Position numbers and translations under genes: made by a program
In this document: positions 7,759 to 15,536 of the stretch, piece by piece
Position numbering within the stretch: position 1 is the stretch's first letter
How the letters are laid out: every line of letters starts with the position of its first letter
From: DATDDB01 sp035260545
GTDB lineage: Bacteria > Pseudomonadota > Gammaproteobacteria > Burkholderiales > Gallionellaceae
Direction of reading: 5' to 3'
NCBI GenBank assembly: GCA_035260545.1
Contig: DATFUZ010000046.1
Span: forward strand, 1 to 34,881
Length of the DNA: 34,881 nt
The notes under the pieces: model-generated
Told to the model about the DNA's origin: nothing
Database searches by the model: none
The model's input: the letters and a program-made list of their open reading frames with translations, nothing else

Positions 7759-8154
7759 ATGGAAGCAAGCGCCGGCATTCCTTTCTTTACAGATCAGAAT
7801 GTCCCGGATTCGGTGGGACGCTACCTAATGGGATGTGGACACCAAGTAACCCGCCTCAGGGACGTAATGCTTACCACGACAGCCGATTCTATAATCGCGG
7901 TCGCCTGCTCGCAGGCAGGCCACGTGTTGGTAAGTCACGATAAAGACTTCAAGGAAATATCGAAACGCCTTCAGATTACTCAGGGGCAATATAGAAAGCT
8001 CCTTCATCGAATTCATCTTCGATGCCAGGAACCAAGCGATGTAGTCAGGCTGAAAGAGGCTATGTCGCTCATCGAGGCAGAGTGGCAGTTGATAAAGCCA
8101 GATCGTCCGATGGTTATTGAAATTAACGACGTTTCTATCCGTATCACGCGGTGA
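7759..8154 (+). CDS. DUF5615 PIN-like toxin
   Basis: A 131-aa protein of the Mut7-C/PIN-like DUF5615 family, predicted nuclease toxins. Acidic and polar active-site positions are visible in FFTDQNVPDSV (Asp and Asn), RLRDVMLTT (Asp) and VLVSHDKDFKEI (the family's D-x-D-F). The family usually has DEN at the first motif; here it is DQN, so one acidic residue is replaced by glutamine. Its ATG directly follows the antitoxin stop, the standard order for DUF433/DUF5615 systems. The C-terminal 40 residues extend beyond the core and are not recognised. It converges with the M41-like gene. The likely role is element maintenance or defence; activity is inferred from family only. Confidence 0.75.
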   Translation: MEASAGIPFFTDQNVPDSVGRYLMGCGHQVTRLRDVMLTTTADSIIAVACSQAGHVLVSHDKDFKEISKRLQITQGQYRKLLHRIHLRCQEPSDVVRLKEAMSLIEAEWQLIKPDRPMVIEINDVSIRITR

Positions 8155-8291
8155 AGGCCGCTAACGTCGGCCGCCGACTCGCGCAAGCTGGCGCTGGCCC
8201 GCAGGAGTCGCATGCTGCTTGAGCGGCTGCGCGCCGTTGGCCTAGGCCCAGGCTATTGACGGCGGCGCGGCGTGGCTCCTGCAGTCTTCGA

Positions 8292-8825
8292 TTAACCGGT
8301 GGCGATAATTCGCTGCTTGAGCAACTGGCCGGCAAGTCCCTCAACCCTGCACCACCTGCGTGATAACGCACTGCGTGCGAGCTGTTGGCAGAAGCCAAGC
8401 GGGGCGATGCTGCCGAATTGCTTACGCAGCAAGGCGCTTGCGATTCGGTGATCCTCTCCGTCAAACATCATAACCCCGCCCAGCGGCAGCCCCAAAAATA
8501 GAAGCTCTGCCTGCTTGCCGGCGCAATACATTGCCACGGCAAGGCAGGCATATCGCTTCTCTTCGTCCTCGGAAAGTGCGAAGCCTGGTTGAGACAACTT
8601 CTCCCCAGCCTGCATGATTGCTTTGTTGTCGAGCAGGACCTGGCCACGATCATGTTCTAGTTCGATCGCCGTGTAAGGAATACCTACTATCTCGCAAAAA
8701 GCGGCATGTCCGGCTTCGTGATAGGCCAGAATTTCTATGCGGTGCTCATACACAGGAGCCGGCACCACAGGATAAATTCTATGCATGAACCGCGCCGGGG
8801 GGATCGCTTCCGGCCTAACGTGCAT
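8292..8825 (-). CDS. Small M41-like (FtsH-type) metallopeptidase
   Basis: A 177-aa protein with the zinc-protease motif HEAGHAAFCE (about residues 36-45), followed about 75 residues later by CAGKQAELLFLG and then DGEDHRIASALL. These align in order with the FtsH peptidase signature (HEAGH, then GGRAAEE...F, then NDL..A), including the downstream Asp as third zinc ligand. There is no AAA+ ATPase domain and no membrane segment, so this is a stand-alone protease domain. The start is uncertain: ATG 8825 overlaps the preceding gene by 11 bases (coupling), while ATG 8786 is also possible; neither has a good ribosome site. It is the last gene of the tail-module operon. Its substrate is unknown; processing of the tape measure or a helper protein is speculation. 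Confidence 0.7.
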   Translation of the reverse strand: MHVRPEAIPPARFMHRIYPVVPAPVYEHRIEILAYHEAGHAAFCEIVGIPYTAIELEHDRGQVLLDNKAIMQAGEKLSQPGFALSEDEEKRYACLAVAMYCAGKQAELLFLGLPLGGVMMFDGEDHRIASALLRKQFGSIAPLGFCQQLARSALSRRWCRVEGLAGQLLKQRIIATG

Positions 8826-9399
8826 CCTGCAGGCGCTCGACGTAGACATTGTAGGTATCCTGGAATTCGCCTCCTTCCGGCTCGGGGAACATGCCCAGCA
8901 AGATCTCATCCCAGCTAATGCGCGCCCCCAGCGGGGCTCCAAGCCGGGGATCAGTGGCGGCCACATACGCCGCATAAATATCGGCAAGCACGCGGCGTAT
9001 CTTCTTGTCATCGCGCAAGGAAGCCTCCTTGCCTTCCGCATCCGCCATACAGCAGGCGTTCAGGCAATCGGCCACAACGCCCTTTTGCTTCTGTATTTCC
9101 GTTTCCAGGGAGGACAATGCATCGCGAACGGCTCGCTCTTTAGCATCCAGATCGAACAGGTCTACGGCAATAGCCGCAACCTCATCCTTCGCCAAATTCA
9201 CCGCGCTTCCGCTGGCGAGTCCGCGCACATTTTGCATGCGGACCTCATTCAACTTCAATTCCAGCTTGCTCCGCATTTCCCCTAGCGTTTTACGACGCTC
9301 CGCGTGTTCGTGCTGTTTGGCTTTGGCAGTGGCTTGTTGGCTACTCAGGCTATCCAGGGTGGAAAGGGCGCGATGGTAGGCGGTCTTATCGTTGCTCAT
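8815..9399 (-). CDS. Hypothetical coiled-coil protein downstream of the tape measure
   Basis: A 194-aa protein that I do not recognise. It is largely helical and charged: long heptad-like stretches at about residues 10-60 and 70-110 suggest coiled coils, with cysteines clustered at CLNACC (near 120), and an aromatic/acidic C-terminal third (WDEILLGMFPEPEGGEFQD). There is no signal peptide or membrane segment. The start has GAGGAAA six bases upstream. It lies 46 bp after the tape-measure stop, in the place where minor tail genes would normally be, and overlaps the M41-like gene. It could be a scaffold or tail-associated factor; no function can be assigned. Confidence 0.65.
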   Translation of the reverse strand: MSNDKTAYHRALSTLDSLSSQQATAKAKQHEHAERRKTLGEMRSKLELKLNEVRMQNVRGLASGSAVNLAKDEVAAIAVDLFDLDAKERAVRDALSSLETEIQKQKGVVADCLNACCMADAEGKEASLRDDKKIRRVLADIYAAYVAATDPRLGAPLGARISWDEILLGMFPEPEGGEFQDTYNVYVERLQDAR

Positions 9400-9445
9400 G
9401 TTTGGTTTCCTCGTTGTGTTTGTTTAATATGGGCGCAGGCACGGA

Positions 9446-11761
9446 TTATCCCTGGTTGACGTTGATGATGACGCCGTCGCCCAGCGCGTCGTTCAGCGCC
9501 GGGATGAGTTGGTCGCGCACCGCGGCGGCCGAGTAGAAATCCGTCCCGCTGAGCGTAATGTTCACTTGGCGCGCAGGCGCCGCGGCCTGCCCTGCCGGCA
9601 TTGTCTGCGGCGGCGCGGCGGCGATGATGTTGGGATTCGCCGCCTGGCCAGGAAGCGCCGTACCGGAGACGCTACCGCCAGCACTGGGCGCGGCCCCCGC
9701 CATGCCGCCGCCGAACTGGGCGGAGGCTATGGCCTCGATCTGTGCCGACTGAGCCGCGAAGGCGACCGCGGCATAGGCGGCGCCCAGCCAAGGGCCGCCC
9801 TGAGACGTGCCGACGGCGAACGCGTCCATCACGGTGGACGGCAAGGTGATCGCGGCCTGCGCGAGCTTGGCGGCCTTATTGATGTTGAACAGTGCGCGGC
9901 TGTGCTCCGCGCCGGCGCTGACCAGCTTCTGCATCATATCTAACTCGCCTCGCAACTTGAGATCCCAGCCGAGCTTGTCAAGCTGCTCTTCGCTGAGCTT
10001 GCCTTGTTCGAATAGCGAAATCATCGTGCTTTGATGCGAGAGTGCAGCCTCATATTCCTGCGCGGCATACGCCTGGTCGGTGATCGATTTCCGCTCATGG
10101 TAGGCGTCGAGCATTTTCAACTGCTCTTTGTAGCGCGCCATTTCGGTCTTCGCTGGATCCTGCGCGTCCAGTTTCTTATTGAAATCTTGCCGCTCTTTGG
10201 AGACTGCCAGCGCCTTCTCCGCAGCAACTTGCCGCATGATGGCATCGGTGACCTTCTGGATCTCCTCCGGGTGATCCTTGAGCTTGTCGTTCGTCATCAG
10301 CGCAGCGATGGCCGTGCGCGCCTTGAGGTCCGCATTGTGCTCGTCGGTGAGCCTGCGCACCTCCTCGGCCGACTTGCCATAGAGCGTTTTCTCGAACTCC
10401 ATCTGATCGATGCTCGTGCGGGTCTGCGACGCGGCCTGGTCGGCCAGTTTCTGCGCTTCCTTGCGGGCGGCGATGTCGGCATCGTGATGCTGTTTGAGCT
10501 TCTCGGCGGCGCCCATTTGCGCGAGCAGCAGATCGATGTGCTTCTGCTCGGCGGCGTTGAGCGTGAGCATGCCTGAGGCGACGAGCTTGTCCACCTGGCT
10601 ACGCATTTTCTGCGTCTCGGTGAGTTTGCTCGCCGACTCTGACGCCAGGCCCATCTGCTCGGTGGATTGCTTGATGCGGGCGATGATGCCGTCCATCTGG
10701 GTATTGCCCACGCCGACCGCGTGCGAGAGGTCGGTGACGGCCTTCTTGCCTTTCTCGCCCATCTCTTCGCTCGCAGCGCCCACGCCGAGGACCTTGTCGC
10801 GAAACTTGTCGTAGTCGTTCAGCGCGTCCTTCGCGGTTTGCGCGCGCTCCGCCATGGTGTCCTTCAGGCCCTCGATGTCCCCGCTCAGCAGATCCGCACT
10901 TGCCTGAAGCATAAATAGCTCGGCATTCCCGACCTCACGAAATACGAGGACGGCGGCCCCTCCCGCGATCGCGACGCCGCGCAGGGCGTTGCCGATACCC
11001 TCGCCGATGACCTGCGCCACTTCGTGCCCGCTTCCGCCGAGGTCCATGAATTCCTGCAGGAGATCATTGACTGCCGGGACGATGCCCTCCGCCAGCACGG
11101 TGGCCGTGCCCTCGCCCTCGGCCTTGAGCCGGGAGAGGTTGTCGTTCATCGCCTCGGACTGGCGGGCAAACTCGGCGGTGACGGGATTGAGCGCGCGGCC
11201 TTCATCCGCCAGCTTATGCAGGGCGTCGCCGCCCTCCATCAGCGCCGGGATCATGGCCGCGCCGCCCTTGCCCAGCAGCTGCTGCGCGACGTACACGCGC
11301 TGCGCCGGGTCCTCGATGTTCTTCATCGCGTCCGCGAGCTGATACATGGCGTGTTCGGGGTCCTTGGCGGTGATGCCCAGGGCCTGCAGCATGGCGGCCT
11401 GCTGGCCACCCTTGATCTGAGCCATGCCCATGTAGTTGCTGAGCTTCTCCATGCTCTTGGAGAAGGTCTGGGTATCCACGTCGGACAGGCGGGCGGCGTA
11501 GGACAGGCCATTGAACGACTCTACCGTCATGCCGGAAGTGCGGGCCAGCTTGCCCATCTTGTCGGCCGCTTCGGCCGAGCCCATGATGATCTCGGTAAAC
11601 TCGGTGCCTGCAATGGCGGGCAGAAGCATGCCGAGCATGCCATTCAGCTTTTCGCCGTGCTCCTTGAGCTTCTCGAATCCCTCTTTAGCCGATTTGATCG
11701 CCTCCTTGGTCTCATCGACCGCGGTTATCTTGATCTTTGCTTCGTTGTCTTTTTCAGCCAC
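9446..11761 (-). CDS. Phage tail tape measure protein
   Basis: A 771-aa protein with the build of siphophage tape measures: long helical stretches (about residues 15-60 and 370-600), a hydrophobic patch near 262-280 (GVAIAGGAAVLVFREVG), and a C-terminal KAAKLAQAAITLPSTVMDAF / GPWLGAAYAAVAFAAQ block followed by a Gly/Ala/Pro-rich tail. The tape measure sets tail length; at the usual 0.15 nm per residue, 771 aa would mean a tail near 115 nm. The start is GTG at 11761, with AGGAGG nine bases upstream; that ribosome site is formed by the last codons of the DUF1799 gene. It directly follows the G/GT chaperone genes as in lambdoid phages, but no other tail gene is present in the element. Confidence 0.9.
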   Translation of the reverse strand: MAEKDNEAKIKITAVDETKEAIKSAKEGFEKLKEHGEKLNGMLGMLLPAIAGTEFTEIIMGSAEAADKMGKLARTSGMTVESFNGLSYAARLSDVDTQTFSKSMEKLSNYMGMAQIKGGQQAAMLQALGITAKDPEHAMYQLADAMKNIEDPAQRVYVAQQLLGKGGAAMIPALMEGGDALHKLADEGRALNPVTAEFARQSEAMNDNLSRLKAEGEGTATVLAEGIVPAVNDLLQEFMDLGGSGHEVAQVIGEGIGNALRGVAIAGGAAVLVFREVGNAELFMLQASADLLSGDIEGLKDTMAERAQTAKDALNDYDKFRDKVLGVGAASEEMGEKGKKAVTDLSHAVGVGNTQMDGIIARIKQSTEQMGLASESASKLTETQKMRSQVDKLVASGMLTLNAAEQKHIDLLLAQMGAAEKLKQHHDADIAARKEAQKLADQAASQTRTSIDQMEFEKTLYGKSAEEVRRLTDEHNADLKARTAIAALMTNDKLKDHPEEIQKVTDAIMRQVAAEKALAVSKERQDFNKKLDAQDPAKTEMARYKEQLKMLDAYHERKSITDQAYAAQEYEAALSHQSTMISLFEQGKLSEEQLDKLGWDLKLRGELDMMQKLVSAGAEHSRALFNINKAAKLAQAAITLPSTVMDAFAVGTSQGGPWLGAAYAAVAFAAQSAQIEAIASAQFGGGMAGAAPSAGGSVSGTALPGQAANPNIIAAAPPQTMPAGQAAAPARQVNITLSGTDFYSAAAVRDQLIPALNDALGDGVIINVNQG

Positions 11762-11764
11762 GGT

Positions 11765-12130
11765 TTAATTCCTCCTGTTCAGTTCATCGCGCGCCGCCGA
11801 TTCCATGATCTGGACATCAAGATAGACGGCGCGCGGATTCTCTACGCCCAGCATGCCCATGCTCGCGCCCAAGGCGGCATGGTCGAGAGCCTTGTATCGG
11901 CCGCTCGGCCACATCTGCCACCGGCCGCTGCAACAAAGGAAGGTTTCTACGGCTTCGCTGTTGTCTTCGAAGATCTCGAAGTCTTCCGGATCGTCCGCGC
12001 TGCCTTCCCCGGGCAACTCCCGGAATACGTCGGACTGCATCCCCCAATCTTCGGCCTGGCGCCGGAGCTGCTCTTCTTCCTTTTTCTTGCTTGCCTTGAC
12101 GCCGCACGCCCAGGCGCGTGCGGCGTCCAT
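11765..12130 (-). CDS. DUF1799 tail-assembly protein, T-type domain reached by -1 frameshift
   Basis: A 121-aa frame whose protein matches the phage DUF1799 pattern (DFEIFEDNSEAVETFLCCSG, RWQMWPSG, LDHAALGASMGML). It overlaps the chaperone gene as ATGA, but its ATG has no ribosome site at a working distance. The upstream frame ends in GAA AAA AAC TGA, and a -1 slip on A AAA AAC runs straight into this frame (CTG ATG GAC). It is therefore most likely made as a 231-aa fusion with the 109-aa chaperone, the counterpart of lambda gpGT, which loads tail-tube subunits on the tape measure. The stop lies 3 bases before the tape-measure GTG, and its last codons supply that gene's ribosome site. Confidence 0.8.
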   Translation of the reverse strand: MDAARAWACGVKASKKKEEEQLRRQAEDWGMQSDVFRELPGEGSADDPEDFEIFEDNSEAVETFLCCSGRWQMWPSGRYKALDHAALGASMGMLGVENPRAVYLDVQIMESAARDELNRRN

Positions 12131-12459
12131 CAGTTTTTTTCGCGGGCTCCGCGCATGCCTTCGATGAATCCGGCGAAAATGTCGTAGCCGATGTAGTACT
12201 CGGCCAGAAGCGCGTCCAGTGCCTCCTTGCTGTAAGCCATGGGCGCGCCATCGGCATCCTCAAACGCATCGCCCCAGTCCGCAATCACGTCCTTCAGCAC
12301 GTCGCCGATAGTCTTTTGCTTGCAGTCTTCCGTGAACTTAATGAACGCCGCAGGCTTGATGTAGTTGAAAGTAAAAGTGACCTCGACTTGCTGGCCGTCC
12401 TGTGTTTTGAGCGTTACCGGATGCTTGAATGTTGGGTTTGCACTGATGCGGAATTTCAT
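12130..12459 (-). CDS. Phage tail assembly chaperone, G-type
   Basis: A 109-aa small acidic protein of the lambda gpG-like tail chaperone group: an N-terminal beta stretch (MKFRISANPTFKHPVTLKTQ, then VEVTFTFNYI), a helical middle, and a C-terminal ADWGDAFEDADGAPMAYSKE, YIGYDIFAGF segment as in these families. AAGGTGA lies about five bases before the ATG. The gene ends exactly on a slippery heptamer, so a fraction of ribosomes should continue into the DUF1799 frame. It is the first gene of the tail operon; upstream, where a major tail protein gene is expected, there is instead a 207-bp control region and then the primase gene. Confidence 0.8.
   Translation of the reverse strand: MKFRISANPTFKHPVTLKTQDGQQVEVTFTFNYIKPAAFIKFTEDCKQKTIGDVLKDVIADWGDAFEDADGAPMAYSKEALDALLAEYYIGYDIFAGFIEGMRGAREKN
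12133..12139 (-). promoter_or_regulatory. Programmed -1 ribosomal frameshift site (A AAA AAC)
   Basis: On the minus strand the zero frame reads GAA AAA AAC TGA, so the canonical X XXY YYZ heptamer sits in frame immediately before the stop. A -1 slip gives CTG ATG GAC, entering the DUF1799 frame. Gene order, overlap and heptamer match the G/GT arrangement of long-tailed phages. Confidence 0.85.
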
Positions 12460-12497
12460 GAGATCACCTTATTTGCGAGTTAAGAAAATGGATTAGG

Positions 12498-12503
12498 TAC
12501 ATA
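12498..12503 (-). promoter_or_regulatory. Possible -10 box of the tail operon
   Basis: TATGTA on the minus strand, 38 bases before the chaperone ATG. The expected -35 position falls on the edge of the proximal palindrome (12523-12545), and no consensus -35 is seen, which would suit a regulated promoter. Confidence 0.3.
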
Positions 12504-12522
12504 ATTTTGCGAAAAACATCCG

Positions 12523-12545
12523 GACATTTCATGGGGTGAAATGTC
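12523..12545. promoter_or_regulatory. Operator-like palindrome 1 before the tail genes
   Basis: GACATTTCATGG, 4 bases, AAATGTC: 23 bp, and with its flanking G/C an extended 10-bp inverted repeat around a 5-base centre (12522-12546). It shares 19 of 23 positions with palindrome 2 at 12625-12647. Confidence 0.65.
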
Positions 12546-12624
12546 CGCAATTTCGTGTCTGATTTTTAGCGGTTTTTTTCCTCTCAAAAATACAATCCAT
12601 TGGTTTTTATGGGGTTTAAATAAC

Positions 12625-12647
12625 GACATTTCATGGCAAAAAATGTC
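12625..12647. promoter_or_regulatory. Operator-like palindrome 2 before the tail genes
   Basis: GACATTTCATGG, 4 bases, AAATGTC: the same length and half-sites as palindrome 1, 102 bp away, and 20 bp past the end of the primase gene. Likely the second site of one DNA-binding protein; which one is unknown. Confidence 0.65.
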
Positions 12648-12666
12648 ACTTTGTGGTGGCGCGTTT

Positions 12667-15534
12667 CTATGCAATTCCGTATTCCCAAATCTTGTGGGTC
12701 ACCCGATAGCAACGGACGTTTCCCTCGCCACCGGGTAGCCGCTCCTTTCGTGTGAAACTAGCGCCCTCGGTGAGAAGGATCCCGTTGGTCTGCAGCAATC
12801 TGCAAACAGCGCGGTAGTCAAAGCCGCTGCATACCTCCTGCTTAAACGTTTCAGGCATGATGTAATACTCGGTGTGCACCGCCCGCTCACCGCTCTCCAG
12901 ATAGATGGCTATCCCGCCATCGTCCATGGCGAGAACATGCCTGCGGTACCCGGCGCGCTGGATCGTGCGCGGCGGGTGTGAGTCGGTATTGCTTACAGGC
13001 CTATCCCAATCAGTAAAGCGTGCCTCGCCATGCAACTCCAGAAAGCGGCGCACCTGCGCGAGCATTTGCATTTCCTCAAGATTGCCGGCGCCGCCGCGCT
13101 GCGCAAGCCATGCGCTAAAGCAAGCCTGCGCTGCCCGCATCGCGGCACCCGGCTCCCAGCAAGTAATCTCCCATTTGGTGGCCATCTCTCCCGCCGCGCC
13201 AATCAGTGCAAAACGCAGCGCAGCGCGATGCACTTGGCCGCCCGAATCGTTCCCCACGTGCGACTGCGCAAATTCGCGCTGGGCCTTCTTGACCCATTCA
13301 TTGATCCTGTCCCCATGTGCCACCAGCTTGTCCAGGAATGCCATCGCCGCTACGCCATAGTGCTTGGCCGAGGCGTCAGTGATCGCCTTTGAGAAGGCTG
13401 CCCCGTTGGCGTATTGGTGCAGATCTTCAAACATGCCAATGCCCGCGCCGGCATCTGCGGGAATATCAAGGAGCCGCACCTCCTGGCCGGCCTTTGGCTT
13501 CTTTCCGGCCATTGCCATATGCTCGGCCAAGCCTGCCTCGCCGCTCGACAGAAACAACACACGCCAATTGGCGGGGTCGCGCAGCGATCCGTTTCGGTTG
13601 GCTCGCGCCTTTCCGCTTCCATTGGCAAGCATATATGCGGCCTCGCCGGCGGCCTTCGGGTCCACCTGGCTAAGTTCATCCAACACCAGCAGGCAGTCGG
13701 AGTGTTGCGACGCCAGGGCTTCTAGCCCGTTGTCGGTCGCGCGCCATCGCTGCAGATACTCCGATCCGCCCCACACGGATGAGGCTGCGCGCAAAGCGGT
13801 TGTCTTTCCGGTGCTAGAATCGCCCCGCAGATGAACGCCACCGCTTTCCATTCCACATAGCTGCAGCAGCGGCGCAGCAAATGCAGTTGAAACGGCAAAC
13901 AGCAACCGAGAATTCCCGACGCACATTGACGCCACGTTCATGCGCCAGGTTGCGAGGTTTCCTTTTTGCCTAAATGCGCCTGGCGTTGCCGTCGCGGACT
14001 GAAATAGCACGCGTTCATCGCTTTCGCCTATCGTCACCTCCGGGAGCACGAACACACGGCCATGCCACCCCGTTCGCTCGACGCAGCGCGCGCGCTTGTC
14101 CACTTTCGCGGTTTGAATGTATTGCGTGAGCAGGTTGCGGGCCTTTCCAGAAGGTGAAATCTGCAAGCCCATGGACAGCAGCGTGCCGCGATATTCGGCG
14201 CCGTCACCCTTTAGCAACTCCATAGGCATAGCCCATGCGTGCCGGTTTCCATCCAAATCAGCGAACTCAAGCAATCGCCCCCAGCTTTCGTTTTTCGCGT
14301 CCCTGGTCGTGGCGCAAATTTCCAGCGGCGAGCAGATCCACATCGGGGGCAAGGTGTCGCCCTCTGCATTCTTCCCGAAGTAGTACACCCCATCGTCCTT
14401 TAGAGAAAATGGGGAGTTGGATTCGGAGATCTCCCGCGGGTCTCCGCCGTCCGTGGCCGCCTGCCCATCCGGCGTTGCAGGTGGCGGCAACAGGAATTCG
14501 GTGGATTGTGCGAGCTGGGCAAGATGCAGATTTGTCCAGCCGCGCTGCACCAGGTCTGCAGCATCATCCCCCTTTTGAAGCGGGGTGCAGACGTCTGCAC
14601 CTGGCAGCCTGTCGAACATGGCGAGATTCACCAGGTGCACCGAAGTCGCCCCCGCGGCGGCAGCGAGTGCAGCCACCTTTTGCATTGCGCTGCGCCCAGG
14701 ATCATCATTGTCTGGCCACAGCCACACCGCGCGCCCGCGCAGGGGCTTCCAGTCCGCCTTATCTGCCGCCTGAGCTCCGCCCTGCCACGTCACGATAGCG
14801 CATCGAGGGAGCAGTTCCGACGCTGCGTCCGCCGCCTTCTCTCCCTCAACGACGCACACAGGGTCATCGTCCTGGCGGGCCAGCTCGTAAAGCCCAAAGA
14901 GCGGCCGCGGGGCGGGCGGCGCTTTCCATTCCCACGACAGCTTGCCCTTTTCGTCGCGCCACAAGGTTTGGGGCGCGAATTGTTTCCGGTCTCCTATCCG
15001 CTTGGGGTCGAAACGCCAGTGATAGAACATAACCGCGCCGTCCGGGGCTCTGTATGCCCAGCGCCCCGAGCATTTGCCGTGCTTTGGATGAGCATCTGGC
15101 CCGGACGGGGCGTTGCCCGGCACGGGCATTACGCATTGCGCCCCTTCCCGCTTGCGACGCGGTCCGCTATCGCGGTTTTGAGGCCCGGCCGATGCGCCGG
15201 CGCCTTCCCGCTGCGCCGGCGCAGCAGCGCCCCGTTTCGACGCCCTAGGCATGCCAAGGTGCGTACCGAGGCGCGTTGCAGCCTCGCCCTGCTTTACCTC
15301 CCACACCCACGCTGCCAGAGCGACAAGATCACCGCCCTTGTCACCGGTGGCCCCGTCCATCCATGCGCCGGTGTTTCGGTTGATCGAAAAACTGCCCATG
15401 GCGTGGTCGTTCCGCTTGGGGTTCAGCGGCAAATATTCCTTGCCCTGGTTCCTTCCACCTGACAGCCCTAGGAGGCTCATGATTTCGTCAAAGCGCGCAA
15501 GGGCGCCCTCTGCAATCTGCCTGATATACTCCAT
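12667..15534 (-). CDS. Toprim/DUF927 primase-helicase of the element
   Basis: A 955-aa replication protein. The N terminus (about residues 1-85) resembles the DNA-binding end of mobile-element primases (FDEIMSLLGLSG, GSFSINRNTGAWMDGATGDK). A Toprim domain follows at about 215-310, with VCVVEGEKAADA and WLWPDNDDPGRSAM. A DUF927 superfamily-3-like ATPase occupies about 375-700, with Walker A GDSSTGKTTALRAA and Walker B LLVLDELSQVD. The last 200 residues may be a winged-helix end. It should prime and unwind DNA for autonomous replication of the excised element, as alpha does in P4. ATG 15534 was chosen because it lies two bases after the preceding stop and the protein then starts at MEYIRQIAEGAL; an upstream in-frame ATG at 15585 overlaps that gene. 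Confidence 0.88.
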   Translation of the reverse strand: MEYIRQIAEGALARFDEIMSLLGLSGGRNQGKEYLPLNPKRNDHAMGSFSINRNTGAWMDGATGDKGGDLVALAAWVWEVKQGEAATRLGTHLGMPRASKRGAAAPAQREGAGASAGPQNRDSGPRRKREGAQCVMPVPGNAPSGPDAHPKHGKCSGRWAYRAPDGAVMFYHWRFDPKRIGDRKQFAPQTLWRDEKGKLSWEWKAPPAPRPLFGLYELARQDDDPVCVVEGEKAADAASELLPRCAIVTWQGGAQAADKADWKPLRGRAVWLWPDNDDPGRSAMQKVAALAAAAGATSVHLVNLAMFDRLPGADVCTPLQKGDDAADLVQRGWTNLHLAQLAQSTEFLLPPPATPDGQAATDGGDPREISESNSPFSLKDDGVYYFGKNAEGDTLPPMWICSPLEICATTRDAKNESWGRLLEFADLDGNRHAWAMPMELLKGDGAEYRGTLLSMGLQISPSGKARNLLTQYIQTAKVDKRARCVERTGWHGRVFVLPEVTIGESDERVLFQSATATPGAFRQKGNLATWRMNVASMCVGNSRLLFAVSTAFAAPLLQLCGMESGGVHLRGDSSTGKTTALRAASSVWGGSEYLQRWRATDNGLEALASQHSDCLLVLDELSQVDPKAAGEAAYMLANGSGKARANRNGSLRDPANWRVLFLSSGEAGLAEHMAMAGKKPKAGQEVRLLDIPADAGAGIGMFEDLHQYANGAAFSKAITDASAKHYGVAAMAFLDKLVAHGDRINEWVKKAQREFAQSHVGNDSGGQVHRAALRFALIGAAGEMATKWEITCWEPGAAMRAAQACFSAWLAQRGGAGNLEEMQMLAQVRRFLELHGEARFTDWDRPVSNTDSHPPRTIQRAGYRRHVLAMDDGGIAIYLESGERAVHTEYYIMPETFKQEVCSGFDYRAVCRLLQTNGILLTEGASFTRKERLPGGEGNVRCYRVTHKIWEYGIA

Positions 15535-15536
15535 CG

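Noticed and set aside
12480..12674. 64-codon minus-strand frame between primase and chaperone
   Set aside because: It overlaps the primase end and both operator palindromes, and the region looks regulatory rather than coding.
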